The notes: generated from the sequence alone by a model not told the origin. Counted from the stretch's first letter, positions 30,708 through 42,226 are shown. The stretch: DNA of 42,238 nt from Chara braunii (GCA_003427395.1 BFEA01000049.1:4038469-4080706); one strand, 5' to 3'. Numbers and translations are program-made.

Positions 30708-31969
30708 GTGTCTACGCGCCCTACTGCGACCGTGCATAAGGGTTGGGCTGATTTTGCGTTTGAGAGAAAAGGGAGACCCCCTTATATCTTTTGCTTCTTA
30801 GAATTATTATAGTTGGACGTTGAAGTCCGTGGCAGCCGTCAAAGTCAAACCCCTTGACTCATCTCCAGGCCCTGGACGATGGAGCTTGCCTCCATGGCCA
30901 TAAGGGTAGACTGCCACAACAGGCAGGAGCCTATGTACCACCCACTCTCCGCTGGGTGTAGAAGAGGGTGTGGTGCCCAACCACCTTGGCGGTTGTCTAG
31001 CGTCAAGAGATTAACCCCTCAAGGCGCGTGACAGCAAACACTTGCGTGTCGAACGCGACCCTCGAGACCATTGAGGGCCACACGATTATGGGTACTACAT
31101 AGTACGCCATCACTGTGACTACTCGCGTATTCATGCATGGCTAATCGATATGAAAAAGCCATGCGTTCGAGCGGTTTTATCTTAAGTCTCGCGCGCAACG
31201 CCGAACCGATTTCCATGTCAAAAGATTATGGGTCGGATACTACAGGGACTAGGAGTGTTTTGTCTTGTGTGAGTAATCTGACTTTTTGCTTTGGCGTGGT
31301 GTGACGCGTGGTAAGAAGGATGCGTCCTAGTTTACCGACGACGAGTCGCGCTTGGGACTTCAGCCCCCCAATGCGTCGGTTCGCGTACGGGTCCGATAGA
31401 GGCGTGGGACCCCGCGTACCCCCTATGCTACAGCGTACGAGAAACACCCTTGGCTGGGCCACCTCTGCGATTGCAACTGATTAGCTTTCGCACGTGGTTC
31501 AGTAGCTCGGTGGGGATACGCCTACCTAAGGGATGGTGACAACTCTCACAGGTGGAGGTAAGTTGTACCTCGCGTGGCCCTGTCCTGTTGTAGGGGTTCG
31601 CGAGAGGTATGGCTGGCGCACTCGGTCGGAGCGGCGACAAAAGCTCCATTGCACCGAGGTAAGAAAGTCCTGCACGAATCCTGTGTGCCCCTATGAGACC
31701 GATGCGCACGACACCGGTTCCCCCTTGGCACGACCAACCGATATATACATTGGCCGCCCGTACCATCGGGCAACCAGTTTTGAGCTACTGTGCTTGCTTT
31801 GTGTGACTTGCCCCTCCGTCATCGTTAATTCAAGACTTCGACTTTGAGACTCACGACTTTGTCTGTGTCCGTCGAGTCTGTCAGTCGTGTCGAGTGAGTG
31901 AGTGTGTGTGTGTGCTCTCACTCTCTCTCCCTCTCCTCTTTCGCTCTCCTCTGTCTCTCTTGTGCTACA
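30230..31969 (+). repeat. Long LTR-like sequence ending at a primer site
   Basis: The right end (CTACA, 31969) is followed one base later by a tRNA primer site, which defines it as the end of a 5' LTR. ATATATACA at 31741-31749 is a good TATA box about 230 bp from that end. The interior 31240-31640 recurs at 1910-2265. An (AT)n run lies at 30674-30701. The left boundary is uncertain: no clear TG start was found and 30230 is only where arm similarity has ended. Confidence 0.55.
31741..31749 (+). promoter_or_regulatory. TATA box of the LTR-like sequence
   Basis: ATATATACA in a GC-rich surround, upstream of the presumed R/U5 part and primer site; inferred promoter. Confidence 0.45.
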
Positions 31970-31970
31970 C

Positions 31971-31982
31971 TGGTATCGGAGC
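31971..31982 (+). promoter_or_regulatory. tRNA primer-binding site
   Basis: TGGTATCGGAGC, identical to the primer site at 19536, directly downstream of an LTR-like end. Confidence 0.8.
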
Positions 31983-32220
31983 AGTCTTGTAACCCTCCCT
32001 CCCGCCCGGCTTCAAGACCAAGTCCATCGAACCTCGTTGGGCCTGGACACGACTTCGCCACACTCTTCGACGAGGAGCAGCCATCTCTGTGATCTTCGAC
32101 AAAGGGAGCTTCACCGCGCCGCCCTGCACGGACCTCCGGAATCACCACTTCGCCTTGCCCGTCGTCCTCCCTGTCGCAGATCCCACCCTGATCCTCGCCG
32201 ATGTCACGTCCAGGTACGTG
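31983..32220 (+). other. Leader-like segment after the primer site
   Basis: GC-rich sequence, partly open in several frames, but with no gag domain. It ends at a T-rich run where the polypyrimidine repeat begins. It is interpreted as the truncated start of an LTR retrotransposon. Confidence 0.4.
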
Positions 32221-32530
32221 CATTTTTTTTTTATTTTTTTTTTTACTTCTTCGTTCTTCTTCTTTCCTTCTACTCTTCCTCCCCCCGATTCTTCCTTCCT
32301 CCCTGAATCTCTCTTCCCCCCCACTACTACTTTCCCTCCCACGATTCTCTCTTCCCCCTCCGCTACTACTCTTCCTCCCCCCGATTCTTCTCCCCCCCCC
32401 GATTCTTCCTTCCCCCTCGATTCTTTCCCCCCCCTGATTCTCTCGTCCTCCCCGCTACTACTCTTCCCCCGCCCACCGATTCTCTTTTTCCTCCCGCTAC
32501 CTATACCCCCCCCCGACTCTCTCTTCCCCC
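32221..32530. repeat. Polypyrimidine minisatellite
   Basis: Almost pure C/T on the plus strand. Variants of CCCCCGATTCTTCCTTCC and CTACTACTCTTCC recur every 30-60 bp. Such a strand bias can form triplex DNA. Frames across it are compositional. Confidence 0.9.
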
Positions 32531-32638
32531 GTCCGTCGGTTGTGTCGAGTGAGTGAGTGTGTGTATGTGCTCTCACTCTCTCTCCCTCTCCTCTCATTTC
32601 TCTCTCTCTCTCTCTCTCCTCTACCTCTCACGTGTTTC
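32531..32638 (+). repeat. Second copy of the LTR tail
   Basis: GTGTCGAGTGAGTGAGTGTGTGTATGTGCTCTCACTCTCTCTCCCTCTCCTCT repeats 31885-31940 almost exactly (written here only as position landmarks: GTGTCGAGTGAGTGAGTG then CTCTCACTCTCTCTCC). This suggests duplication of the LTR end or an amplified array between the two copies. Confidence 0.75.
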
Positions 32639-33024
32639 AGGCGGTGTATATTGGTGTAGAGTGGGCCCTCCTAGGTTGCTGGACACTAGTGTAGAGGTTG
32701 GACATATGAGAGAGGGGGGTGAGTTGTAATTCATCTCAGAGTCGGGGCTACACAGGTAAGTATTGTGTGACTGGGGGAGCCTCATGGTGGAGTGCATGGT
32801 GCTGCATGGCTCTCTCACCTAAAGGATGGATGGATGGATGGATGGATGGAAATATCTTGATTAGCATTGCAAATCTTTTGACAGTGCCTTTGTCTTTTCA
32901 TTCTGAAATAGAACTAGCTGAGTAGGGACCCTATGAAGTTTGTCTTTTTCTTTCAGTACCACAGGGATAGATTTGGGACTCATGGCACAAGCTAATTGGG
33001 ACTGACTCAGAACAAATATCTAAG
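32639..33024. other. No gene recognised; (GGAT)n microsatellite
   Basis: The tetranucleotide GGAT repeats about six times at 32824-32848. Nothing else is recognisable in this stretch. Confidence 0.6.
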
Positions 33025-33861
33025 ATTCTAAGATACCATGGAAAAAATATAAAGCCATAAGACCAATCAAACTCAGAAGCATGCAGTGGCTTTTAACACA
33101 AAGCTGCCCTGCCGGTCAATCAGTGGTTGCACGCCAGAAGAAGCGGGAATGATCCGAACAGCTCTGATATCTGTAGAGCCTGCTCAGACCAGGAACAAGA
33201 GGATATAATATGCTGCCTAATTAGATGCAAAGAAGCCACAGAATATTGGGCAAGGGCATCTGACCTATGGGACAGCCTTTTCGTAACCCGAACACCCCCT
33301 TCAACTCCTCCTCTGGATAACTTACCCCCTAACCTGAGCAAATCGGAAAGGATCTGGTTCGGAATGATACGCAAACTCAAGCTCCGGACAATTTGGAAAG
33401 AGAGATGCTGCAGAACGCTGGAGGGCTCCAAGAATCCACCGGAGAAGGTCTGGGCGGCCACCAAAGGGATGGTAAAGGTGGAGATTCTATGCCAGTTGAA
33501 GAAGGTCAAAATCTGGGTGCAGAACAGTCCGGAAACAAAACAAATGGTGCTAGCAAAATTCAAGCGGATATGGCTGGTAGGAAGCAAAGTCGCATGTTTA
33601 AATGGTCTCAGTCTGAGGTGGAAAGACTGGCACAACTCAGACATGGCAACAGGTTGGGAGATTTCCCGGACACAAGAAATACCGGCTACCATCTGGGATA
33701 ACAGGGCAACCAGGGGAACAGCGGAAGAAGACGGCAACAAGACACACATGGAAGGAGAAGGGCAAGGATATCGGAGAGACAACACCAGACCCCAGCAACA
33801 GAGGCGATCGCGTGTGGACAGGATCGTGCCTCTCTCAAAAGTCTCGAGCTTTAAGGATATC
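33025..33861 (+). pseudogene. LINE ORF2 C-terminal fragment (zinc-binding tail of a non-LTR reverse transcriptase)
   Basis: The first frame carries WKKYKAIRPIKLRSMQWLLT. A frameshift near 33100 leads into ALPVNQWLHARR, then a Cys-rich zinc-binding section (CRACSDQEQ ... CCLIRC) followed by EYWARASDLWDSL and IWFGMIRKLKLRTIWKERC. This is the zf-RVT pattern: a Cys cluster, then Trp-rich helices with a W-x(n)-I-W-x-x-R ending. The rest, to TGA 33859-33861, is lysine-rich. The RT and endonuclease domains are missing, as expected of a 5'-truncated LINE. No poly(A) tail follows within 300 bp. Confidence 0.75.
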
Positions 33862-34140
33862 TGACAGACCCTAGCTGAGAGGACGTTGGGTATAAAGTAC
33901 TATAAACTTGGCTGATGTTGATATGTGCAAAACTCGCAGAGGGTTCTTGACATAATGCCTCCGTGCTTTGACTTCGTTCTAGAAATGCTGTCAGTTGAGT
34001 GGACGTGTTGTTCTCGCCCAAGGTGCATGCTTGCAGAGGATGCACCAGGAAGGAGCTGAAGTATAGAGGTAAAAATGTGCGATTAACTCTGTGTGCGAAG
34101 AATTTACAAGTTTGGCGACAAAGCTGTCACATCAGACAGG
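33862..34140. other. No gene recognised
   Basis: This is the sequence between the LINE tail and the solo LTR. It could be the LINE 3' untranslated region. Nothing specific is visible. Confidence 0.4.
34137..34140. repeat. Target-site duplication, left copy
   Basis: CAGG precedes the solo LTR and is repeated at 35466-35469 (ACAGG if the last LTR base is counted). Confidence 0.65.
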
Positions 34141-35465
34141 CGTAATGACCCGCCAAAACGGAGACTGAGAACACTGCTGATTTCTGAGTTCTGCCGCTGG
34201 AATGGATGACTTGCTAAGATTCCCGCATTCTGCTGAGTTTTTCTAAGTCTGTGTGTGTGTGCGTGCTTGAAGGTCTGCATGCCTGTCTGAGTGCTGGTCG
34301 GCCTGACTGTGTGTGTGACCCGCAAGGGTACTTGCTTGTTTGGAGGCCCGTAGGGCCGGTACTTACATGTGGCCGTAGCATTGAGGTTGCAGCGGAGGAA
34401 AAACACTCTAGGCCCATGACACTTAGGGCAGCGGGAAAACACTCAAGTAGCAGGTAGGCCGGTACCACACCAAGTAGAAGTAGATGTGCCGGGTACTCGA
34501 GGCCGAGCAGAAGAAGACAAAAGTTGGCAATTTTAGAGGCCCAGTAGTTGTAGGCTAGATCTAGGCGGGTACCAGTCCGACCAGTCTGAGTCTAGGGCCT
34601 GTACGGGCAATATCGGAGTCTGCAATGATGTTTCCGTCCGAAAGGGAGGAGGTACCGGTTGCTTGGAGGCCATGCAGCCTAGGAAGTCACCGCCCAACAG
34701 GCAAGTAGGCCGCTATATCTCCAGGAGAAGCAAAGTGTTCCTCCTCATTCTTCGGTGTGCAAGTTTGGCGACACACTGCTTGGAGCGTTGGCTGGAGGAG
34801 CGCTGGGCATTTCAGCGGTGCTAGGAGGAAGGAGACCGGTAGCTCCCACCTCGGCTACGGTGGAGCTCTACCGGTAGGAGGAGGAGGAAGAAGAGGAGTG
34901 AGGAGGAAAGTCGTGAGGTACCTACCTGGCTATGGTGGGCACCATCTTCATCACCTTGTTAGGTACTGCATCTGGAAGGCCCAAGTTGGGGTTGCCGCAC
35001 CAAGAAGGCTTCAAGGCGGGGTCAGGCATGACGGCCTGAACAGCAGCGAGCATAGCTGCCTTGTGTTGTCCTTTGCACAGCAGAGTGAGGCCCTAGTAGT
35101 CAGCCATAGCCGTGGCCTACATGAAGAGGAAGAAGAAGGGTGGCCATGGCTATGGTGGACCTCATGATGTGCCTGCATTAGAAGAGGGATTCGAACGTTG
35201 ATTCTGGATCAGCCATTCAACATTATTATTGTTGTTTATTGTTTGAATATAAGGGGAGGAGAAAAAAGGAGGAGGAGAGTGGTTGGTGATAAGAAGGTAA
35301 TTCTCATTGGTCTTTGCGGGTGTACATCTCCTTCTTCTTTCTTTCATCTTCTTCTTCTTTCCCCCTCTCTCCTCTCAAGTTCATTGAACTTCATTTCTTT
35401 TTGCAATTGGATGACATTTTACTTTCTGATGAACGTGTACTTCGAAATTGGCCAGTATCATAACA
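34141..35465 (+). mobile_element. Solo LTR of the 7533-12534 family
   Basis: It starts with (T to C) GTAATGACCCGCC, ends CAGTATCATAACA, and follows the 11233-12534 LTR throughout, including CTATATC near 34710, a degraded GGAGAAGC/GTTCCTCC hairpin near 34718 and a TTC tract. No internal region accompanies it. Flanking CAGG duplications indicate an insertion followed by LTR-LTR recombination. Confidence 0.85.
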
Positions 35466-35469
35466 CAGG

Positions 35470-35999
35470 GAAATAGGAGAACAAAAGAGATATGGGGAAG
35501 TGAGGTAGGGAATAGAAAGAGAGGAGAGAGAACAGGGACTGTTCTGTGTTCATATGATAAAGCTTTCATCACTTATATTGCAAGTTCCTGATTGATTTGA
35601 TTCCGATGTTGGATCTCTTGTATGTGACCAGCCCCTGCGCCATCTGGCAAGTTTGCTCAAGGAACTTATTGCTTTAGGTGTAAGTATTAAATGTTCCTCT
35701 CCTCATTGTCTCCTGTTACATTTATGCTTTCCATCATAGAGAGCATCTAAGAGAGTCGGAAGATCTCTCTGTGTTTCCATTCTGAGCAACTATAAAGCAA
35801 TACAACACAAATTTAAGAGCACAAGGTTCTCCACATCTTTGTGGTTCAGTAGTTAGTGCCCACGCGTCTGTCCGCCTGGTGCGCACTCGCACTGTATGTA
35901 ACAAATCTGCAGCACACGTGCGGCGAGAGCCGTCTACATACATGATACACCCACGTATCCGAAACTGTAGCAGACACGTTGAAGGCAATAAACATGTGC
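35470..35999. other. No gene recognised
   Basis: Near 35839 the sequence GTGGTTCAGTAGTTAGTGCC resembles a tRNA D-arm (pol III A-box), but no B-box follows at a suitable distance. Otherwise nothing is recognisable. Confidence 0.4.
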
Positions 36000-36560
36000 A
36001 CCGTCATGTGTGTGTGTATGTGCTTTGAGGGTGTGTGCAGGCAGGCATGCCATGGCACGAACGCCATGCCACGCAAGCTCCAATGCTGAAAAACGTCAGC
36101 ACACCATGGTCACTCAGAGCAGAGCGTGGCAAAAACGTCTAGTGTGCTTCGTGGAACTACTTGTAGGCGTGGGACAGACGCATGCATCTGCGGAAGGTGG
36201 GGGAAACTATGCCGGAGCATCATTACCTCGAATGCTGCTGGGGTATGACGCAGAACCCACACAATAGCATATCGCAAACAAACACAGAAGAAGGGGGGAA
36301 GGTAAGACGAGAAGCCAAGGGGCAGGGAACCAATGCACTGTTGGATGACAAGCCACAACAGGGCACATAAACTGGAGGGCACTGGAGGGAAGAAAAAAAA
36401 ATCGAGACAACACAGGCTGGCGGGCAAGGGGGAGGCGGGAGGGCAGACAACACACAAGCACATAAGGCAGCGAAACAAGAACAACCAACGGGCAAGACAA
36501 GTACCAAAACCAAAAGACTGAAAAAAATAAATAAAAAAAATGATGATGATAGATTGTTTT
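36000..36560 (+). repeat. Dispersed repeat with A-rich tail, copy 1
   Basis: It shares ordered motifs with 39400-40070: a GT-rich start, GGCACGAACGCCATGCCACGC against GCACGAACCACCACGCCAGGC, AAAACGTCT against AGAACGTCT, CATTGGATGAC-AGC, CTGGAGGGC, GGAGGGCAGACAACACA, and an end of the type AAAAAATAAA followed by TGATGATAGATTG. It may be a SINE-like or LINE-derived repeat; no protein is seen. Confidence 0.65.
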
Positions 36561-36619
36561 GTTCCCAGCACGTGCTGCTCCCCACGAATAGATCGGAGCT
36601 TTGTGTTTTTCTCTAGGCT

Positions 36620-36960
36620 ACCAGAGTGGCCGGGCCAAAAACAAAAACAAAAAAAAAAATTAAAAAAAAAAAATTTGGATCATTTTTCAATTTTAATTTT
36701 TATTTAAAATTTGGTAAAGAATTTTGATTTGACCCTGAGGCAGCAGTTGTTCATTTTTTTTTTTTTTTTTTTTTTTTTNATNTTCATNTATCCGGGAAAC
36801 AGGCCCGGTGTCCCTTACATCATTTGCTGCGGTCAAACGGGCTATAAGCAGCATAACATAGTTTTTTTTCGGAATTTTTGGATTTTTTTTTTTTTCTGGG
36901 ACCTTCCCTGGTCCTTGCACGGCCGGGCCGCCCGGGAAAACTGGGTGACTCGGGCGGCCT
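36620..36960. repeat. A/T homopolymer tracts with Ns and a GC hairpin
   Basis: Long A and T runs (36640-36675, 36755-36778, 36881-36895) with isolated Ns at about 36779-36788 suggest uncertain base calling. At about 36928-36957 GCCGCCCG and CGGGCGGC form a perfect 8-bp inverted repeat. Confidence 0.7.
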
Positions 36961-37481
36961 GGCTGGTAGCCTAGGTTTCTCTTTAATGAAAATTGGAAAA
37001 AAAAAAAGCTATCCTTTACTTACTGTAGGACAAGCTATATAACCTCAAGAGTCCTAGGGCTCTGAAACCAGACCCATCAGTTGCTACACACCTATGCCTA
37101 ATCTGCCATTGGAATGCTAACAATTTGCCAGGTGTTGTTGTGGGGAGGGGAAGGCGAAGCCATCTAGTGGGGGACAGCCTGACTGTCATTCCCGCCTGGG
37201 CTTTCAAGATTGACGACGAAAAAGTGAGCTGAACAGGAATTCCTAGCCAGTTTTCCTGGCACACCTAGCCAAAGAAAACATGGTCCATTGTCTACTGTTT
37301 ACCCCAAACCGTAATTTCAGTTCTGGACTCGTTACCCAAGAGCTGAAAAAGTGGGGGCGGGTCTCCGTGAACCACATGTGCCCTTTGTTTCCTATTCTAA
37401 GGGATCAATGCCAACTTTGCCAAGCTCCTTAATTGTCTTCCACAGCTTAAACCACCAGTATGTCCCCAGCCATTTTTTAAG
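36961..37481. other. No gene recognised
   Basis: I see no conserved frame, RNA gene or repeat in this stretch. Confidence 0.5.
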
Positions 37482-37655
37482 AGTCGTGGTGTGCATGCAA
37501 CCGCGACTCTGGGGAAGTACTGGGACGCCGTTTCGCTGCATATCCATCCAGGCAAAACGGGTCGCATGTGAGGCCCGTTTTGCCTCGATGGATGTCGAGC
37601 AAAACGGCACCCCAGTACTTCCCAAAAGTTGCGGCTGCATGCAAGCCGCATTTTG
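37482..37655. mobile_element. Foldback (MITE-like) hairpin element
   Basis: Two arms of about 80 bp are inverted copies of each other: GTGCATGCAACCGCGACTC, GGGGAAGTACTGGG, CGCCGTTT-GCT, ATCCATC-AGGCAAAACGGG on the left and the reverse complement on the right, meeting near 37565. The right arm itself contains a second dyad, CCGTTTTGC (37575-37583) against GCAAAACGG (37599-37607). No target duplication is clear because both flanks are T-rich. Confidence 0.8.
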
Positions 37656-37874
37656 ATTTCTTAGTAGCTGGGACACCGTGAGCACTTAGCAGAAATCATG
37701 GTGGGTCTATACAGTCACTCTCAAGGAGCTTCCACTTGGTACACATTCAAAGGTGTTGGCCTTCAGAGCCTCTTCTTTCACCCAGGGGAGGTTTGGGTGA
37801 GTGGAGCGGTGAAGGACATTGTTATTGGACTTCCACAATGTAGAAACTACGACTAGTTATGTGAATGGTGTGGG

Positions 37875-37875
<1 letters not shown>

Positions 37876-37911
<36 letters not shown>
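37876..37911. repeat. (CA)n microsatellite
   Basis: An uninterrupted CA dinucleotide run. Confidence 0.95.
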
Positions 37912-37914
<3 letters not shown>

Positions 37915-39399
37915 GCACTGGGGGAGGAGAGAAGTGAAGAAGGAAAAGTACAAGAAACTTAGAGAAATGAGATGATGTGAGGTGTGAGATGTTCTCTAAG
38001 AGCTTGCTTGCAATCACCCAATATGGGACATGCTGAGTTGACCAGATTGAAGACTCCCATCCTAACCAACACTACTGTGGCATGTGTCTTTTTCATCACA
38101 GAGCGTAACTAAAGGCAAGCAAGATATGGAGATTGACCTTACGCCAGTTGAAGACAATGAAGATCTGTAAAGAACAGGTGTGACATGTGGGGGGTTCTCT
38201 CTTTCTGGAAACACAACTCTGGCCACAAGTTGGCGTGCAGATGAGCCATAAAAGATACCTTTCCCATGTACGGTACGAGGTTTTCAATCTATTAATAACT
38301 CAGAAACAGTCAGAATGTACGGATCTCTGAGGGCATGCACACACTTGTAGTCTTGTACAACTGCAAATAAGGCCAAAATCAGTCACGCACTCACCCAAGC
38401 ACGCCCCAGCTTTTTGAAACAGCACCCAAGCTAGACAAAACAAGTGATTTGGGGAGTTGGAACTCCTCTTAGCCTGAGCAGCAGGATGGGAGAGCTGAGC
38501 ACTGGTGGCGTTGTCATCGGCGACATTCGGGTGTTTTCTTTTTTGCTGTGAGAAGTGAAGTCCGTGACACCTGACTATTGTATTATCCACATCCCAGTGT
38601 GAGTATGCTCTAGCTCCCTGCCTAGAATGAATGGTGTGCACCTCTAGAAGTTCGTCAACGAGTTCAAGGCCTCTTTTTTTTTTAAGTAACACATCAGAAG
38701 AAAAACAACTGACATCAGCGGCTCTCTGCATACCCTATCAAAATCTGGGAGAACTTTACTGTGTACACCATGTTGATGTCACAAGGGCGAAGTCATGGCA
38801 TGTTTTTATTTTATTTTATTTTTTAACCTTCACCGATTTCTAGAAGGGGGCAAGGGAACTCCATTTCCTGTGTAAACAATACTTAAAAGACCAGCAACCA
38901 AAAGATCCATCAGATTTTAGGTTGAACTTGTCAGTTCTGTAAGCTGAGGAAAATTGATAGCGGTCTAGGGCACTGTTGGGTTTACCAAGAGGTTTGTCCA
39001 GAGGCACACGCAAGGCAAGCGGATGCAAGCATGGATGAGAAAGGAGGTCTAGGAGGAAGGATGGGATTTCAGGATGGTGAAGATTGCTCACCTTTTCTCT
39101 CTTCCAGATGCAGATGTTTTGTCCATGAGCTTAGAAGCGATTTAGGAACATCATGGGCCATATGACCATTATAGGTGACTAAGCGCGTACCTTGCACTCA
39201 AGAGTTTCAGTTGTGGCCAGATTCAGTACAAATGGTCCTAGCGTCAATATACCCTAAGGAACTGGAAGGCGTGGATGAGGGCAGATGTCGAGGATAAGGA
39301 AAGTCCAGCAGAGTCCACCAAAGTGCTAAGTGAGCTGTTCCTTCAATATTATACTGACCAGTCTCGAATTTGCAGTTCTACAGAACAATGAGGCGCATG
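37912..39399. other. No gene recognised
   Basis: Unique-looking sequence of ordinary composition. The longest frame is minus 38300-38731 and has no recognisable domain; it could be a remnant but I cannot support a gene. Confidence 0.45.
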
Positions 39400-39412
39400 T
39401 TGATAATCCACA

Positions 39413-39465
<53 letters not shown>

Positions 39466-40070
39466 GTGCGTGTGTGTGCGTGCGTGTGTGTGTGTGTGTG
39501 TGTGCATGTGTGTGTGTGTGTGAGTGCATGTGTATGGGTGTGTATTCTAGGCACGCCACAGCACGAACCACCACGCCAGGCTAGCTCCGACATTCTGTCG
39601 GCGATCCGAAGGACTAGCAGGGACAGCACATTCGACGGAAACTCCTGCTAGGTTCGATTACGGGCAAGAACGTCTCGTGAGATTGCTAAGCCGAGTGTAC
39701 ATGGTCCGCGAGGGAGGAAAAAGAAGAGGAGAGCACAGAAAGGGTTGTGTGTGTGTGTGTGTGCATGAAGCAAAAGACATAAGGCCACAAAGGCATTGGA
39801 TGACCAGCGGCAGCAAGTGACATTGGCTGGAGGGCGTGGGGGAGGCGAGTGGGCAGACAAACAACACAGGGCAACAAAGCAAGAAAAAGAACAACACAAG
39901 ACAACCAACTAGGCATAGAATGACAGCTAGCAGCGAAGGACAAAGGTTGGAGGACACGGGGGTTGCGGGAGGGCAGAAGACAGCACAGAAAACAGCCAAG
40001 CCAGTAAAAAAAGTACAAGTCCCAAGAACAATGCAAAGACCAAAAAAATAAAACTGATGATAGATTGTTA
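39400..40070 (+). repeat. Dispersed repeat with GT array and A-rich tail, copy 2
   Basis: It is homologous to 36000-36560. It starts with (GT)n at 39415-39530. It carries two perfect hairpins, CCGAC/GTCGG near 39587-39601 and CTAGCAGG (39614-39621) / CCTGCTAG (39644-39651), the second followed directly by GGTTCGATTACGGG, a fair pol III B-box. A second short GT run is at 39745-39763. It ends AAAAAAATAAAACTGATGATAGATTG. Confidence 0.65.
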
Positions 40071-40194
40071 CGTCGGAGTTTCACTAACTCATCAGGAGGC
40101 TGAACCCTCGACAACCTGCGGAATCTCCGTATTGATGGTTTGGGACATAAACCCTTTGACCCATGCTGAAGGCAGACTGTCCACAAGCGGAACA

Positions 40195-40660
40195 CAGCAG
40201 CAGGGCAACAACTCAGCGAAGCACCAGGCAATGCTGCCGGAGCAACCCGACTGCACAACGCCAAAAACGACTGCAAGGAACAACACGGCAAGCGGCCGAG
40301 CAGCAGGGCAACAGCGCGGCGAAGCACAAGGCAGCACCAACACAGCAGCCATACTACACGGCACACAAGGAAGAAACACGGAAGGCACGGCACATGGATA
40401 GGCAAGCGGACAACCAGCAGGGCAACAGCACAGCGAAGCACAAGGCAGCACCAACACAGCAGCCACACTACACGACACACAAGCAAAGAGCGTGGAAGGC
40501 ACGACACATGGATGGGCAGCAAGGCAGCAGCCCAGCAAAGCACAGGGCAACACTAACACGACAACCACACCACACTGTGAACACAACAGCCTTGCAAAGA
40601 ACTACATGCAACACAAGCAGGACGGGCAGCAAGTTAGCGGCGGAGCACACACAAGGCAGT
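40195..40660. repeat. Minisatellite of about 101-114-bp units
   Basis: The start of the motif CAGGGCAACA-C-C-GCGAAGCACAAGGCA occurs at about 40203, 40306 and 40420, with a diverged form near 40521, giving spacings of about 103, 114 and 101 bp. Long frames on both strands (such as minus 40092-40586) are products of the repeat. Confidence 0.8.
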
Positions 40661-40867
40661 CTACACATCCAACACGGAGCAAAGTGACACATCACCTACT
40701 CACATCACGATTGAACCCCGCAGACTGTTGGTTCCCACCACCCGTTGAGCCAGGGAGTCACCTAGACGAACATCTGTCATCACCCACAGGCAACACAGAC
40801 ATCCCAAACCGAGCGGCCTCCCTAAAGAGTGCTGTTGGTGCTCCAAACACTGGACCACCTCCTGTTT

Positions 40868-41024
40868 AGCACTTCTTGAGGGTGCTACACCAGCAGACAG
40901 AAATAAAAAAATCGGGGGAAAGAAAAAAGACAGGAAAACAGACATCACTCCAACAGATAGAAAGTACTTAGGAAAAAATCGGCGGAAAAAAAAAGACAAG
41001 AAACATACAGACAAACATAAAACT

Positions 41025-41070
<46 letters not shown>

Positions 41071-41150
41071 CGCTGGGTGGGCATGGGTGTGTGTCTGTGT
41101 GTGTCATGGGCTCATGATCAACTGGTTTTGAAAATTTAGTCCGCAATTAC
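40868..41150. repeat. A-rich segment and (GT)n microsatellite
   Basis: Two imperfect copies of an A-rich block (AAAAAATCGG-GGAAA-AAAAGACA) at about 40907 and 40973 are followed by a (GT)n run at about 41028-41068. Confidence 0.75.
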
Positions 41151-41204
41151 TAGCTGGAAACCTAAGGTTTTAAGTCTTCGGATACATTTCGTGGTATCCT
41201 TTAA

Positions 41205-41540
<336 letters not shown>

Positions 41541-41556
41541 AATGGAGATGTCTTGA

Positions 41557-42150
41557 TCGGTGCCCTCTTTTGTTATGTTTACCCTCACTAGAGCTTCCAT
41601 GGCAAGCTGACAACTACGTCCTGGCCTAAAACCATAAGAATTAGGTTCAAAATGGGCTTACCATTCCGGTTCTAGAACCATTTTACCGGACTTGCATGTT
41701 TAGTTTGATCTGCAAGAAAAAGGAAGTGGTTGCATCCTTGGGGAATCCAAGTCCGAGGTTGAACTTTGGCATCGAACTTTGGAAATAAAAATGAAACAAT
41801 GAAAGAAAAACAAATAATGATATAAAAAGTCAATCCAATCCCAGTTAAACTCAATGTGAAGCGTAGTCCAGATTCTTGGGTGTGTGGTATGATGGTGGAA
41901 TTGGGTGCGCTGGCATTTTCAATACAGCGTTCTTGCTGTGATTACTGTGTTTCGTCTCTATGTCGATTCAACTCGGCATGTTGTACGACTGCATGTTTTC
42001 TGTCCTTTGCTCTCTATCATACAACCCACTGAATGAATCACCCACCTTGGCATAAACACGTACGTCGTTGCAGATGTTCGCAGCGAGATGGACATGACTT
42101 ATTTCATGCGTGGATCATGCATGAAAGATGCATGGAATATATATACAGGG
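41557..42150. other. No firm gene; AT-rich membrane-like frame on the minus strand
   Basis: A minus frame at 41672-41854 (60 residues) has one hydrophobic segment, GIGLTFYIIICFSFIVSFLF, followed by PKFDAKVQPRTWIPQGC. It may be another organelle-derived piece next to the cox1 fragment, but I do not recognise the gene. From 41880 to 42150 nothing is recognised except a TATATATA near 42138. Confidence 0.35.
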
Positions 42151-42157
42151 TGACCGT

Positions 42158-42226
42158 CGTTCGGGACGGGCCGAACGCCCGAACGTATGGGACCCCTTGG
42201 GGATGCATTCGGCCATTCGGGCCGAA
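42158..42226. repeat. Cluster of GC-rich hairpins at the window end
   Basis: CGTTCGG (42158-42164) pairs with CCGAACG (42171-42177); TTCGGCC (42208-42214) pairs with GGCCGAA (42220-42226); CCCCTTGGGG at 42194-42203 is a third small dyad. The shared TTCGG/CCGAA core suggests a repeat that continues beyond the window. Confidence 0.7.

Noticed and set aside
32089-32597. Pro/Ser/Phe-rich and Gly/Glu-rich frames
   Set aside because: Compositional products of the polypyrimidine array.
33120-33785. 221-residue minus-strand frame
   Set aside because: Antisense shadow of the LINE ORF2 fragment, which has the recognisable zinc-binding pattern on the plus strand.
39326-39630. Cys/Val-rich and His/Thr-rich frames
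   Set aside because: Direct translations of the GT microsatellite.
40092-40687. Long overlapping frames on both strands
   Set aside because: They follow the roughly 101-114-bp minisatellite; open frames on both strands are expected from its composition.
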